64,000 nt of DNA from CAZJLP01 sp964546955. GTDB taxonomy: Bacteria; Verrucomicrobiota; Verrucomicrobiia; Opitutales; Opitutaceae. Location of the stretch: contig CAZJLP010000003.1 of the NCBI GenBank assembly GCA_964546955.1, positions 1 to 64,000 on the forward strand, written 5' to 3'. Positions within the stretch are counted from its first letter, which is position 1, and each line of letters starts with the position of its first letter. The translations under genes and the position numbers were made by a program. The notes beneath the pieces were generated by a model that searched no databases, had not been told where the DNA came from, and saw only the letters and a list, made by a program, of their open reading frames with translations. This document shows, piece by piece, positions 8,936 to 18,716 of the stretch.

Positions 8936-10531
8936 ATGTCATCACTCTCCGAACAGCTTTCCGCCCAATCCAACCGTCGCGATTTTCTGCGCGCGGCCGG
9001 GCTCTTTTCCGTCGCGGCCCTCACCCCGAAAGTGGCCTCCGCCGCCGGGCCAAATGGCACCAACGGTACAAACGGTCACTCCACCGACACCAACAGCGAA
9101 CTGATCTTCATGTCCGCGACAAAACTCGCGGGACTCATTCGCGCCAAGAAAGTGTCCGCCACCGAAGCCGTCGACGCGTACGTAAAACGGCAAGTCTCCG
9201 TCAACGACAAGCTCAACGCGGTCGTCACTAACTGTTACGACCGGGCCTACGCCGAGGCGAAAGCCTTGGACGAAAAGGCGGCACGGGGTGAATTCGTCGG
9301 TCCTCTCCATGGCGTCCCAATGACCATCAAAGATTCGCTCGACACCGAAGGAGTGGTCTCGACCGGAGCGACGATGGGACGGCAACAGTACGTGCCCAAG
9401 AACGACGCGACCTGTGTGGCTCGCGTGCGGAAGGCCGGCGCTATCTTGCTGGGCAAAACGAATACACCGGAGTTTACCCTGGGCGGCCTCGGGGGCATCA
9501 GCACCTCGAGCAACCTGCTCTTCGGCTCCTCGCACAATCCTTACGACCTGACGCGCTCGACCGCCGGATCTTCGGGCGGAGCAGGGGCGTCGGTGGCCGC
9601 AGGGCTTGCGGCTTTCGATATCGGCTCCGACTGGGGCGGCTCGATCCGCGGTCCCGCTCACAACAACGGCATTGCCGGAATCAAACCCACGAGCGTGCGT
9701 GTTCCGCGCACCGGACACATCGTCGATTACGGAGGGGTGTTTGACCTCTGGCAGCAGCTGGGCCCAATGACCCGCCGGGTCGAAGATCTCGCCCTGATCA
9801 CGCCGCTCATCTCCGGTCCAGACTATCGCGACGCCGCGTGCGCACCCGTTCCCTGGGCCGATCCACACGCCGTCGATCTGAAAAAGCTGCGCGTTGCGTT
9901 CTGCGCCGACAATGGAGCCACCAATCCGCTGACGAAGACCGACGAAGACACAAAGAAGACCCTCTACCAAACTGCCAAGTGGCTCGAGGGGCTTGTCGCG
10001 AGCCTAAAGGAAGACGCGCCTACCGGCGTTCTGACCGAACTCGCCGCCGCTCGCACCAAGATGACGAGTGGCGACGCATGGGCTTTCTATAAACGCGTGG
10101 CGGACAAGTGGGGCACGAAAAATTTCTCCCCTTCGGTCAAGGAGCGTATGAAAACCATGACTCCTATCTCGACCGCGGAATACGCGGAAGCCTGGGAGAA
10201 GCACGACGAGGCAAAGTCCGGAATGCTCGCGTGGATGAAAGCCTACGATGTCTTCCTCTGCCCCACCTCCGGAAAACCGGCCCAGCCGATCGATGCGGAA
10301 GCCGGGGCTGCCGGCGGCGGCTTCGGCGCCCCCGGCAGTGGTTGGCCTTACACCGGTGTTTTTAACACCACCGGCTGGCCTGTCGTCGTCGTTCGCTGCG
10401 GCTCCTCCGCGGATGGCAAACTGCCCATCGGCATCCAGGTCGTCGCCCCGCCGTGGCGCGAAGACATCTGTCTCGCCGTCGCGGCCGCCTTGGAGACCAA
10501 AAGCGGCGGCTGGAAAATGCCTCCTATCTAA
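8936..10531 (+). CDS. Tat-exported amidase (amidase-signature family)
   Basis: The product has 531 residues with a Tat signal (SNRRDFLRAAG at about 12-22) and a short Gly/Asn/Thr-rich spacer (residues 38-52). Triad residues seen are Lys132 in MTIKDS, cis-Ser212 in AGSSGGAGA and Ser236 in DWGGSIRGP. It lies 68 bp downstream of its closest paralogue in the same orientation, so it is probably in one transcript with it. The core matches the preceding protein nearly block by block, indicating tandem duplication. The amide hydrolysed is not predictable from sequence. Confidence 0.92.
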   Translation: MSSLSEQLSAQSNRRDFLRAAGLFSVAALTPKVASAAGPNGTNGTNGHSTDTNSELIFMSATKLAGLIRAKKVSATEAVDAYVKRQVSVNDKLNAVVTNCYDRAYAEAKALDEKAARGEFVGPLHGVPMTIKDSLDTEGVVSTGATMGRQQYVPKNDATCVARVRKAGAILLGKTNTPEFTLGGLGGISTSSNLLFGSSHNPYDLTRSTAGSSGGAGASVAAGLAAFDIGSDWGGSIRGPAHNNGIAGIKPTSVRVPRTGHIVDYGGVFDLWQQLGPMTRRVEDLALITPLISGPDYRDAACAPVPWADPHAVDLKKLRVAFCADNGATNPLTKTDEDTKKTLYQTAKWLEGLVASLKEDAPTGVLTELAAARTKMTSGDAWAFYKRVADKWGTKNFSPSVKERMKTMTPISTAEYAEAWEKHDEAKSGMLAWMKAYDVFLCPTSGKPAQPIDAEAGAAGGGFGAPGSGWPYTGVFNTTGWPVVVVRCGSSADGKLPIGIQVVAPPWREDICLAVAAALETKSGGWKMPPI

Positions 10532-10699
10532 CGCCTTTCTCGCGAAGGTTTCGACGGGCGTGACGGCGTCTCAATACAATAAGGGGCATTGTCGCGCCCC
10601 TCGTTCCTTCGCGAGACATCGTTCCCTCCGGCCCTGCTCCCAGGAGCAGGGCCGTCCCATTCCGCGCGCACAAATCAGTTCATGCGCTGCCCGTCTCCG

Positions 10700-12694
10700 A
10701 TGAGAGTTCACGCCCGTACTTTCTTTCTCGCGTCAATCGTCGCACTCGGCGTGAAATCCGGGTCGGCACAATCGTTCCCGATCGAAGAGACGACCATCGC
10801 GGAGGTGCATACCGCCTATATCGGCCAAAAGACGACAGCCGTCGAGGTGGTCCAAGCGCATCTCGATCGGATCGCAGCTTACGACCGCCAAGGGCCCATT
10901 CTCAATTCGGTCATCACGGTCAATCCAAACGCACGGGCCGAAGCGGCTGCGCTCGACGCTAAACTAAAGGCGACCGGACACCTCGTCGGTCCTCTTCATG
11001 GCATTCCAGTTCTGATCAAGGATAACCTCGATGCAGTCGGGATGCCGATGACATCAGGCTTTCAAGGATGGAAAAACTACGTTCCGCCCACCGATGCCAT
11101 GGTTGTGAAGAAAATTCGCGACGCCGGTGGAATCATCCTGGCGAAAGTATCGCTGTCGGAGTTCGCACGAGGCGGGGGCGATAACATCAACTCGGTGCTC
11201 CCGGGTTTCGCCCGAAACCCGTATAATCCTGCCCACGCGACCGGCGGCTCCTCCGGCGGAACCGGCGCCGGCCTGGCTGCCAATTTCGGCATCGTCGGCA
11301 TCGGCACGGATACCGGTGGCAGCGTGCGGATGCCCGCGGCACACAACGCTCTTGCCGGCCTGAGGCCCACCGTGGGTCTGGTCTCTCGAACCGGCGTGGT
11401 GCCCCTCAACGGCGTGCGCGACACCGCTGGACCCATGGCTCGCACCGTCGCCGACATGGCTATCTTGCTCGATGTGATTGCAGGATCCGATCCGGAAGAC
11501 AGCGCCACGCTTCGTTCCGAGAGACGCATCAGCCCGGGCTATCGCGCGGCTCTCCGCAAAGATTCTCTCAAAGGAGCGCGGCTCGGCGTATTGCGCCAGG
11601 TCTTCACGTCCAAAGTGACCGATCCGCGAATCATAGCCCACTTCGAGAAAACCCTCGTCGAATTGAAAGCCGCCGGAGCGGAAATCGTCGACCCTTTCAC
11701 GATTCCCGAACTGGATTTGCTGCCCCGCCCCCCGCAAACGCCTGCCCGATTCAAGGCCGATCTGACCTCTTGGCTGGCAAAACATCCCGGTATTCCCTTT
11801 TCCTCCGTGAAAGAGATCGCGGAATCCCGGCTGTTGCATCCGTTGCACCAAGCCGGGTTCGACGATGCGGTCAAGGCACTCCCTCCGGAGGAGGACCCGG
11901 CAACGCTGGAAGGGGCGAGAAACGAACAGCGTTACCGCGACGCCTTCACTACGGCAATGACCGCGCAAGCGATCGATGCGGTGGTCTTTCCCACCTGGGC
12001 GCAACTCCCCGCGTTGAATGGCGATCGCAACACGCAGCTGGCGCGCGAGCCGAAGCCGCCGCCCCACGCAGCGCCCACCGCCCTCGGCAGCAGCCTCACC
12101 TTCGTCGGCAGCTCGTTGCAGTGGCCTGCCCTTTCTGTGCCGTCCGGCTTCATCGACGGCCTGCCGGTCGGACTCCAAGTGCTTGGGCGAGCCTGGGACG
12201 AGGAACGCATCGTCAACTACGCCTATGCCTACGAACAGGCGACGCGCCACCGCCGGCCTCCGTCCACCACCCCGCCACTTCAGGCAGCGTTCGCGCACCG
12301 ATTTATCGGGACGTGGAAACTGGTGGAAGTGGCCGAACGCGACGAAGCCAATCAGAAGGTCAGCCGCGCGGCGCGCGGCCCCTCCTCTGGACAATTGGTG
12401 TACACAGCAAGCGGCCGGCTCTCGGTCCAAATCATGACGCTCGACCGCTCGCGCGTGGCCCCGGGCTCAGCCGAGGGGTTCAGCAGCTATTTTGGTCGAT
12501 GGGAACTTCTCCCCAGCGAGGCTTGCGTGCTCCATATCCAGGAAGGCAACGTCAACGCCGCTCAAGTCGGACAAACAGCAAAGCGCTACTATTCCTTCGA
12601 CCAAGCAGGAAAATTGAGCTTGGCCACGCCGCCCCGGAAGCGCGACGACGGTCGCGTCCTCAGCTCTATCTTTATCTGGGAGCGGCTCGAATAG
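10700..12694 (+). CDS. Amidase fused to a C-terminal lipocalin-like domain
   Basis: From ATG 10700 the product has 664 residues, about 130 longer than the neighbouring amidases; an in-frame ATG at 10682 is also possible. A signal peptide is present (about 1-24, GSAQ). The amidase part carries Lys107 in LIKDN, cis-Ser184 in GGSSGGTGA and nucleophile Ser208 in DTGGSVRMP. After the family's usual end (STTPPL) comes an extra stretch, about residues 531-664, starting FIGTWKLV and containing GQLVYTASGRLSVQIM and YFGRWEL. This pattern resembles the lipocalin-like domain usually found as stand-alone proteins. The fusion may help bind a hydrophobic substrate or product, which is inference. It is the last amidase of the cluster. 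Confidence 0.88.
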   Translation: MRVHARTFFLASIVALGVKSGSAQSFPIEETTIAEVHTAYIGQKTTAVEVVQAHLDRIAAYDRQGPILNSVITVNPNARAEAAALDAKLKATGHLVGPLHGIPVLIKDNLDAVGMPMTSGFQGWKNYVPPTDAMVVKKIRDAGGIILAKVSLSEFARGGGDNINSVLPGFARNPYNPAHATGGSSGGTGAGLAANFGIVGIGTDTGGSVRMPAAHNALAGLRPTVGLVSRTGVVPLNGVRDTAGPMARTVADMAILLDVIAGSDPEDSATLRSERRISPGYRAALRKDSLKGARLGVLRQVFTSKVTDPRIIAHFEKTLVELKAAGAEIVDPFTIPELDLLPRPPQTPARFKADLTSWLAKHPGIPFSSVKEIAESRLLHPLHQAGFDDAVKALPPEEDPATLEGARNEQRYRDAFTTAMTAQAIDAVVFPTWAQLPALNGDRNTQLAREPKPPPHAAPTALGSSLTFVGSSLQWPALSVPSGFIDGLPVGLQVLGRAWDEERIVNYAYAYEQATRHRRPPSTTPPLQAAFAHRFIGTWKLVEVAERDEANQKVSRAARGPSSGQLVYTASGRLSVQIMTLDRSRVAPGSAEGFSSYFGRWELLPSEACVLHIQEGNVNAAQVGQTAKRYYSFDQAGKLSLATPPRKRDDGRVLSSIFIWERLE

Positions 12695-12878
12695 ATCGCA
12701 GTTCCATGGTGGAATGGAGCTGTCTTCGCGCGGCTGGTTCATGCTTTCCCGCCTCGCCCATGAAATCGTTTCACTGCTCCCCCCCTTTACTCCGGCTTGC
12801 TGATCGGTAGGATTGCTTCGGCGGCAGAAACCCTCAATGGCCGCCAAAAGTCCAATCACTCAACCCCGTTAGACATCC

Positions 12879-13592
12879 ATGAATGCATTAAAATCCGCCT
12901 GTGCCGCGGGCGCCTTGCTCGTCGCCATCTCCAGTTCCTCGCTCCTCGCGCAGGAAGTCGTCGCCGTTCGCGGCGAATCCTGGTTCAATCATTATTATGA
13001 GAATCCCCGTCCCGCGGATTTTCTGTCCGCCGTCCATACATTGGATCGCAACGGTTACTTCGAACAAACCCCGACCGCGGTCAGCATCGGCTTCCTCAGC
13101 GGAATTTTCACCCAACATCCCCAAAAGGTGAATACATGGCTGAGCGAAACCTCCTCGCTCTCCTCCCGCACGCGGCGTATTCTGGCCGCTGCCGCCTGGC
13201 AGGCCGGCCACCCCCGCGGCCAGCGCTTGCTTCGCGAGATGTCGGCCACCGCGAGTTCGGATCTGCAGGCTGAAATCGCGCAGTTGCTCGACCGCGGAGC
13301 CACTCCTCTCGCAAACACGCCGGTTCGGTCGCCGGAATCGATGAATCTCCGCTGGGGCGCTTTTCTCGCTTCGGGGGACGAAAGGCATGTCACGAGCATC
13401 CTGGCCGCTCTCGGCAGCGGGGAGCCCAGCCTCACGACCGCCGCTCGCTACAGCCTGGCGCAAAATGCAGCTCGCCACGAGCGGGTACTCAGAATTTGCC
13501 AGGCCGAAATGGAGAAACAGCCGGAAGCCATCCGGGCCGAACTACGGGCGGCAATCAACGCTGCCACCGCAGCCAAACAACCCGGAGCCTGA
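12879..13592 (+). CDS. Secreted helical protein of unknown function
   Basis: The product has 237 residues with a clear signal peptide (about 1-25, SSLLAQ). The mature part is Ala-rich and mostly helical, with repeated helix-turn-helix-like stretches such as residues 90-140 and 165-215, reminiscent of HEAT-like or TPR-like helical repeats. No catalytic motif or known family was recognised. It lies 184 bp after the amidase-lipocalin gene and is followed by a strong intrinsic terminator, so it is the last gene of this transcription unit or a single-gene unit. Confidence 0.7.
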   Translation: MNALKSACAAGALLVAISSSSLLAQEVVAVRGESWFNHYYENPRPADFLSAVHTLDRNGYFEQTPTAVSIGFLSGIFTQHPQKVNTWLSETSSLSSRTRRILAAAAWQAGHPRGQRLLREMSATASSDLQAEIAQLLDRGATPLANTPVRSPESMNLRWGAFLASGDERHVTSILAALGSGEPSLTTAARYSLAQNAARHERVLRICQAEMEKQPEAIRAELRAAINAATAAKQPGA

Positions 13593-13616
13593 GCTGACCG
13601 TCGTTGGCGATATTTG

Positions 13617-13650
13617 AAGGCTGGCCACCCCGCGTGGCCGGCCTTTTTTT
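13617..13650 (+). terminator. Rho-independent terminator
   Basis: A 10-bp stem with one mismatch (13619-13628 with 13634-13643) and a 5-nt loop is followed by seven T residues. It lies 25 bp after the stop of the secreted helical protein. Confidence 0.85.
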
Positions 13651-13739
13651 GTTAATTTCGATCATGGGTGCATCTCCATCCATGAAATCATGTCCGGTTG
13701 CGAAGGAGGACAAGGCATGGCGGCTGCTCATAAGAACCC

Positions 13740-14303
13740 ATGCCAATCACTCATCCACCGTTCCGCGGCGGGCGTTTCGCGTCTGCGCTTTTTGCGGGCC
13801 TCTCCCTCTGTTCGGCGTTTTCAAGCGCACCGAGCCTTCAGGCGTCCGAAGCCGGGGTTGCCATTGTTCGTTCCGCCGCGTGGTCGGCGAATGGCGCGGC
13901 CCGAGAGGGCGCCGAAGAACTGGCCGTATTGATGTCCGTCGCCCAGTTGCAGAAAAACCATCGGCTGGCTGGCTTGGTCGGGGTCGGCGATAAACACGGC
14001 ATGTTCAAACCCGGTACCGAACAAACGCTGCGTTTCGTCGCGCTGACCGGAGTCGCCGTCGTTCGCGTTTCTCCCAATGGTTTTGTGCCGCCAGCGGATG
14101 GATTGTTCATCGAGGCCGCGCAGCTGACCGAATCGCAGGTGAAAGGCCATCTCCACGATTGCTTGGTGAGATTTGGAGCGCCTCCCAGAGCCCGCAACCC
14201 GGATCGCCCCACGGCGGAGGAACTTTCCTCCATCCGCAGTCACCTCCGAAAGTACCAGGAATCCTTCATCCAGGCGGCCGCACCAAGTGTCGCGATGAGA
14301 TAA
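13740..14303 (+). CDS. Small exported protein of unknown function
   Basis: The product has 187 residues. The first 36 (FASALFAGLSLCSAFSS and on to LQASEA) look like a signal peptide, so the protein is probably periplasmic or secreted. The mature part has an alpha/beta character, with hydrophobic strands near AVVRVSPNGFVPP and helical ends. I recognise no family. It sits between two terminators and is therefore probably a single-gene unit. The signal peptide supports this frame; an overlapping frame with a better Shine-Dalgarno site (ATG 13717) gives an Arg/Pro-rich, unlikely product. Confidence 0.6.
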   Translation: MPITHPPFRGGRFASALFAGLSLCSAFSSAPSLQASEAGVAIVRSAAWSANGAAREGAEELAVLMSVAQLQKNHRLAGLVGVGDKHGMFKPGTEQTLRFVALTGVAVVRVSPNGFVPPADGLFIEAAQLTESQVKGHLHDCLVRFGAPPRARNPDRPTAEELSSIRSHLRKYQESFIQAAAPSVAMR

Positions 14304-14338
14304 CTACGAACGCCGCTTCGTCTGACGGCAACTCGCCT

Positions 14339-14369
14339 GACCCCGCCTCCAACAAGGCGGGGTCTTTTT
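14339..14369 (+). terminator. Rho-independent terminator
   Basis: A perfect 9-bp stem (14339-14347 with 14356-14364), an 8-nt loop and five T residues follow the small exported protein. It lies just before the convergent RND pump gene and may act on both strands. Confidence 0.8.
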
Positions 14370-14403
14370 CTGGCCCGCTCTCTCCCTCCGTATTCCTGGG
14401 TTC

Positions 14404-17400
14404 TCAGGAGGACGAGGAAAGTGAAAGATCTCGAACCGCCGGCTCCTTTGAGCCTTCCGCCCTCGCCGCCTTCTTTTCCCTCTCCTGCACCATCGCGTAC
14501 ACCGCGGGAATCACATACAACGTGAGCAAACTGCCGATCGTCAGGCCTCCGATGACCCCTATGCCCATCGAAACACGGCTTTCCGCGCCCGCACCCAAAG
14601 CCAGCGCGATGGGCAGGATACCGAGAATCGTGGCGAGCGTCGTCATTAGAATCGGGCGCAGACGGGCCGCGGCCGCCTCTTGTGCCGCGACCAAAGCGGA
14701 GGGCGCGCCCGCCGCCCGGCGCTGGTTCGCGAACTCGACGATAAGAATCCCGTTTTTGGTCACCAGCCCGACCAGCATGATCAACCCGATCTGGGAAAAA
14801 ACATTCAGGGTCTGCTCGAAATACCAAAGCGAAGCGAGGGCGCCGGCAATCGCCAGGGGAACGGTGAGCAGAATCACGAGGGGGGATCGAAAACTCTCGA
14901 ATTGCGCGGCGAGCACCAGGTAAATCAGGGCCAGCGCCAGGGCAAAAACCCATCCGAGCGAAGAGGAGCTTTCCACGAAATCGCGCGCCGCTCCGGCCAG
15001 CGCGGTCGTGAAGCTTCGATCGAGGGTCTGGCTGGCGGCATTTTGGAGAACCGCGATGCCCTCTCCCATCGTGCGGCCCCGGGCCAGGGTCCCCGAAACG
15101 GTGGCGGCGGAATATCTGTTGTAGCGGTACAATTCGGGCGGTGCGCTGCGCTCCGACAACGTGACGAGATTGTCCAGTCGGATGATCTCGCCGCTTGAGG
15201 CCCTGACCGTCAGGCCGTCGAGGTCGTTCGGCCGGGAGCGGAAATCGCGCGTGAGCTGTCCGATCACGTCGTACTGCTTGCCGTTGAGAATGAAGTACCC
15301 GAGCCGTTGCCCGCTCAGCGACGCCTGGAGAGTTTGGGCGACATCGAGGGCGCTGACTCCTAAGGCCTGGGCTTTGTCTCGATCAATGCTCACCCGGACC
15401 TCCGGCTTGTTGAACTTCAAGTCGCTATCCACGAAATTGAATACCGGGCTCTTGCGGACTTCGTCCAAAAACTTGGGCAGCGCATCGCGGAGCGCCTCGA
15501 TATCGGGAGTCTGGATCACAAACTGCACTCCGGTCATGCCGGCCCGTCGTTCACCGATGGAAGGCTCCTGCGTGATGTTCACCCGCGCACCAGTATACTG
15601 CCGAACGAGGCTCTGGAGATCGTCCGCAATCTCTTGTTGAGATCGTTTCCGCTCGTCTTTCTCCTTCAAGAAAACCCGCACGAACCCGCTATTGACCGCC
15701 CCTTGCACCCCCGGCCCGCCGCCCGCGCCGGGAACCTGCGTCATCATCATATGCGCCTCGGGCACACGGTCGGCCACCGCCTCCGTCAGATCATCCATGA
15801 AGCTCTGCATGTAGTCATAGCTCACGCCTTCTGGAGCCGTCGCCCGCACCCAGATACGGCCCCGGTCCTCCAAGGGAGAGAGCTCGCGGGGCAGTTTTCC
15901 CAGCAGGAAAACGATCGCCCAGCCGGCCAGCCCTAAGGCCAGCCACGCGATCCAGCGGATGCGGAGAAACCGCCCGAGGCTACGAAAATAGCCCGCCTCC
16001 AACCCCACGAAAAGAGGCTCCGTCTTTCGGAACAGCCAGCCATGCGCGTGTCTTCGTTTGAGGAGCCGGCTGCTCAGCATGGGTGTGAGCGTCAAGGCAA
16101 CCAAAGCTGAAATCAAAACGGCGCCGGATATGGTCACTCCAAACTCCCGAAATAGCCGTCCCGCCAGTCCGCCCATGAAAAGCAACGGCAGAAACACGAC
16201 CGCGAGGGTAATCGTGGTGGCCACCACCGCCACGAAGATTTCTTTGGTTCCTTCGATGCTGGCCTGAGTGGGAGCGGTGCCCGCCTCGATTTTCGAATAA
16301 ATATTCTCCAAAACCACGATCGCGTCGTCGACCACGAGGCCGATCGCCAGTACGATTCCGAGCAGTGTGAGCGTGTTGATGGAAAAGCCCGCAGCCTCCA
16401 TCAAGGTGAACGCGCCGATGATCGAGACAGGGATCGCGATGACCGGAATCAGCGTCGTGCGCCATTCACGGAAAAACGCGAATACGACGAGAACCACGAG
16501 AAGAAACGCGACCAGGATGGTCTCTTCAACCTCGACGATCGATCGCCGCACATAACTCGTGCTGTCGTAAGCGACTTCAACCGAGATATCCGGCGGCACG
16601 TCGCGCCGCGTCTGTTCCAGTCTGCGCATCAATTCGTCGACAATCTCGATCTGATTCGCGCCGGGCTGCGGTCTGAAATACAGCCCCGCGATGCTAGCCA
16701 CGCCGGTCTTGAGCGCTCCGCGCTCATTTTGAGGTCCGAGCTCTGCAAATCCGATGTCCCGCATTCTCACCACACGATCTTCGCTGCGTTTTATGACCAG
16801 GGCGTTGAACTCCGAAGGGGTCGAAAGCCGGGACAAGGTTTTGATCGGCAGCTCGATCGAATCTCCCTCGATGCGGCCCGAAGGGAGCTCGATGTTTTCC
16901 CGATTAAGCGCGGTCCTCAGGTCGAGCGGAGTCAATCCATACGCAGCGAGTTTTTCCGGATCGATCCAAAGCCTCATGGCATAACGCTTCTCCGCCGGCT
17001 GGTCGACCGCGGCGACGCCCGGCACCGTCTGCAACCGTTCCTTCAAGACGTCCGCATAGGCCGAAAGTTCGAGCGGAGACCGCGTATCGCTCCGGAGCGC
17101 GAGTCCGAAAATGGGGTTCGAGTCGGCGTTCTGCTTGATCAAGATAGGCGGATTGCAGTCGGGCGGGAGATTCCGCACCGCCCTCGAGATCTGATCGCGC
17201 ACATCGCTGGCCGCTGTGTCCAAATCGGTTCCGAGTGCAAATTCCGCCGTGATTTGGCTCGATCCTTCGCGGCTGGTGGAAGTCACGGTTCGGATTCCGG
17301 CGACGGAATTGACCGCTTCTTCCAACGGCTCCGTGATCTGCGCCTCCACGATTTCCGCCGCGGCACCGGGATAGGCGGTCGCGATTGAAAGCGTCGGCGG

Positions 17401-17523
17401 ATCCACCGCGGGATATTCGCGAATTCCCAGCCGGGAAAAACTGATCCCGCCGAAAATTGCGATCAGCAACGACAGCACGATCGTCAGCACCGGTCGGCGA
17501 ATGCTCAATGCGGCCAGATCCAT
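14404..17523 (-). CDS. RND-family efflux transporter, inner-membrane pump (AcrB/HAE1 type)
   Basis: The product has 1039 residues, the full length of hydrophobe/amphiphile-efflux RND pumps, which export drugs or other amphiphiles using the proton gradient. Seen: the N-terminal helix after SIRRPVLTIVLSLL, two large periplasmic loops, and the transmembrane helix with GLVVDDAIVVLENI that carries the Asp-Asp proton-relay pair. The second half repeats the layout (LVGLVTKNGILIVEFANQ). It begins 2 bp after the membrane-fusion protein gene on the minus strand, so they are co-transcribed and should form a tripartite pump with an outer-membrane channel that is not encoded in this window. The upstream formamidase-like gene probably shares the transcript. 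Confidence 0.95.
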   Translation of the reverse strand: MDLAALSIRRPVLTIVLSLLIAIFGGISFSRLGIREYPAVDPPTLSIATAYPGAAAEIVEAQITEPLEEAVNSVAGIRTVTSTSREGSSQITAEFALGTDLDTAASDVRDQISRAVRNLPPDCNPPILIKQNADSNPIFGLALRSDTRSPLELSAYADVLKERLQTVPGVAAVDQPAEKRYAMRLWIDPEKLAAYGLTPLDLRTALNRENIELPSGRIEGDSIELPIKTLSRLSTPSEFNALVIKRSEDRVVRMRDIGFAELGPQNERGALKTGVASIAGLYFRPQPGANQIEIVDELMRRLEQTRRDVPPDISVEVAYDSTSYVRRSIVEVEETILVAFLLVVLVVFAFFREWRTTLIPVIAIPVSIIGAFTLMEAAGFSINTLTLLGIVLAIGLVVDDAIVVLENIYSKIEAGTAPTQASIEGTKEIFVAVVATTITLAVVFLPLLFMGGLAGRLFREFGVTISGAVLISALVALTLTPMLSSRLLKRRHAHGWLFRKTEPLFVGLEAGYFRSLGRFLRIRWIAWLALGLAGWAIVFLLGKLPRELSPLEDRGRIWVRATAPEGVSYDYMQSFMDDLTEAVADRVPEAHMMMTQVPGAGGGPGVQGAVNSGFVRVFLKEKDERKRSQQEIADDLQSLVRQYTGARVNITQEPSIGERRAGMTGVQFVIQTPDIEALRDALPKFLDEVRKSPVFNFVDSDLKFNKPEVRVSIDRDKAQALGVSALDVAQTLQASLSGQRLGYFILNGKQYDVIGQLTRDFRSRPNDLDGLTVRASSGEIIRLDNLVTLSERSAPPELYRYNRYSAATVSGTLARGRTMGEGIAVLQNAASQTLDRSFTTALAGAARDFVESSSSLGWVFALALALIYLVLAAQFESFRSPLVILLTVPLAIAGALASLWYFEQTLNVFSQIGLIMLVGLVTKNGILIVEFANQRRAAGAPSALVAAQEAAAARLRPILMTTLATILGILPIALALGAGAESRVSMGIGVIGGLTIGSLLTLYVIPAVYAMVQEREKKAARAEGSKEPAVRDLSLSSSS

Positions 17524-17525
17524 CG

Positions 17526-18704
17526 TCAGTCGGCCCCGGTCGGAGTACCCGCCGCAGAGAGAGCTTTGGTCGCAACCGCGCCGCCCGGCGGCTTGATGAT
17601 CGTGACCGCCGCGCCGGACCGCAGCTGTTGGATGCCGGAGGTGATGACCTTGTCTCCCGGTTTAAGGCCGGACGTAATTTGTACGCTCGTTTCGGTGCGG
17701 TGGCCCGTTTGGACTGCCCGCCTGACCGCCTTCCCGTTTTCGAAAACAAAGACGTTTTTCTCGCTCACTCCCGAGATCACGGCGACCGGAGGGATCAGGA
17801 TCGCATCCGGGATGTCCGCCACCGAAAATTCGACATTGGCGAAGGCTCCGGGCAGGAGGCGGCCCTGCGGATTCTGACCACGCGCTCGCACCAGGACAGT
17901 GCGAGTCGACAATTCAATGCGCGGGTCGATCGCATAGATCGCGCCCTCGAAACGCTGCTCCACTCCCGCGACACTGAACGAGACTGGCCGCCCCAGGGTG
18001 ATCCGGTTCATGTATTTTTCCGAAACGGCAAAATCCACCTTCACCTGCTCGACGCTCTGCAGAGTCGCAATGCGCGTCGACGGAGTGACAAAAGTGCCTT
18101 CGCTCACGAAACGGAGTCCAACCACGCCGTCGAAGGGAGCGCGAATCTCCGTCTTGGCGATTTGCGCCTCGATCAACGCGACCTCGGCTCGTTGCACGTT
18201 CAACTCGTTCAGCGAACCATCGTAGTCCTCCTGCCGAACGTTGCCCCCTTTGTTGAGCTCGAAATAGCGACGTTCCTTGAGTTCGGCCAGGTCCCGCCGG
18301 AATACGGCGCGCGTGAGTTGCGCGTGAAGGTCGGCATCGTTCAGTTTCACCAGCAAGTCGCCCCGTCTGACCCGCGTGCCCTCCTTGAAATTGATTGAGA
18401 CGATCTTTCCGTTTACCTCCGCCTGGAGCTCGACGCCTTCGTCCGCCCGGAGAGTCCCGGTCGCGACGACCTTTTCTTCCATGAGGACAGCCTCGACGGT
18501 GATCGCCATCACTCTCAGCGCGGCACCCGCTGGCGGGGCTTTAGCCGCCGACGTTCCGGCGACCGCCCCCGCCTCGGCTTTGCTTTTCGCCGTGGAAGAC
18601 CGAAACAACATGGGTCGCATTTTGGGCCACGCGATCGCTCCAAGGAGGAGCAACCCAGCGGCCGGCCCGACCGCGACTTTCAGCCAGCGTTTCACCGCGC
18701 TCAT
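17526..18704 (-). CDS. RND efflux membrane-fusion (periplasmic adaptor) protein
   Basis: The product has 392 residues. An N-terminal membrane anchor or signal (VAVGPAAGLLLLGAIAW, about 10-26) precedes a typical adaptor layout: barrel-sandwich half with GTLRADEGVELQAEVNGKI, an alpha-hairpin (residues about 115-165), the second lipoyl half (TEIRAPFDGVVGLRF), a beta-barrel and a C-terminal membrane-proximal region. It connects the RND pump to an outer-membrane channel. It lies 12 bp downstream of the acetamidase-like gene and 2 bp upstream of the pump gene, so the order on the minus strand is amidase, adaptor, pump. Confidence 0.94.
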   Translation of the reverse strand: MSAVKRWLKVAVGPAAGLLLLGAIAWPKMRPMLFRSSTAKSKAEAGAVAGTSAAKAPPAGAALRVMAITVEAVLMEEKVVATGTLRADEGVELQAEVNGKIVSINFKEGTRVRRGDLLVKLNDADLHAQLTRAVFRRDLAELKERRYFELNKGGNVRQEDYDGSLNELNVQRAEVALIEAQIAKTEIRAPFDGVVGLRFVSEGTFVTPSTRIATLQSVEQVKVDFAVSEKYMNRITLGRPVSFSVAGVEQRFEGAIYAIDPRIELSTRTVLVRARGQNPQGRLLPGAFANVEFSVADIPDAILIPPVAVISGVSEKNVFVFENGKAVRRAVQTGHRTETSVQITSGLKPGDKVITSGIQQLRSGAAVTIIKPPGGAVATKALSAAGTPTGAD

Positions 18705-18716
18705 TGTGAGCGCGTT

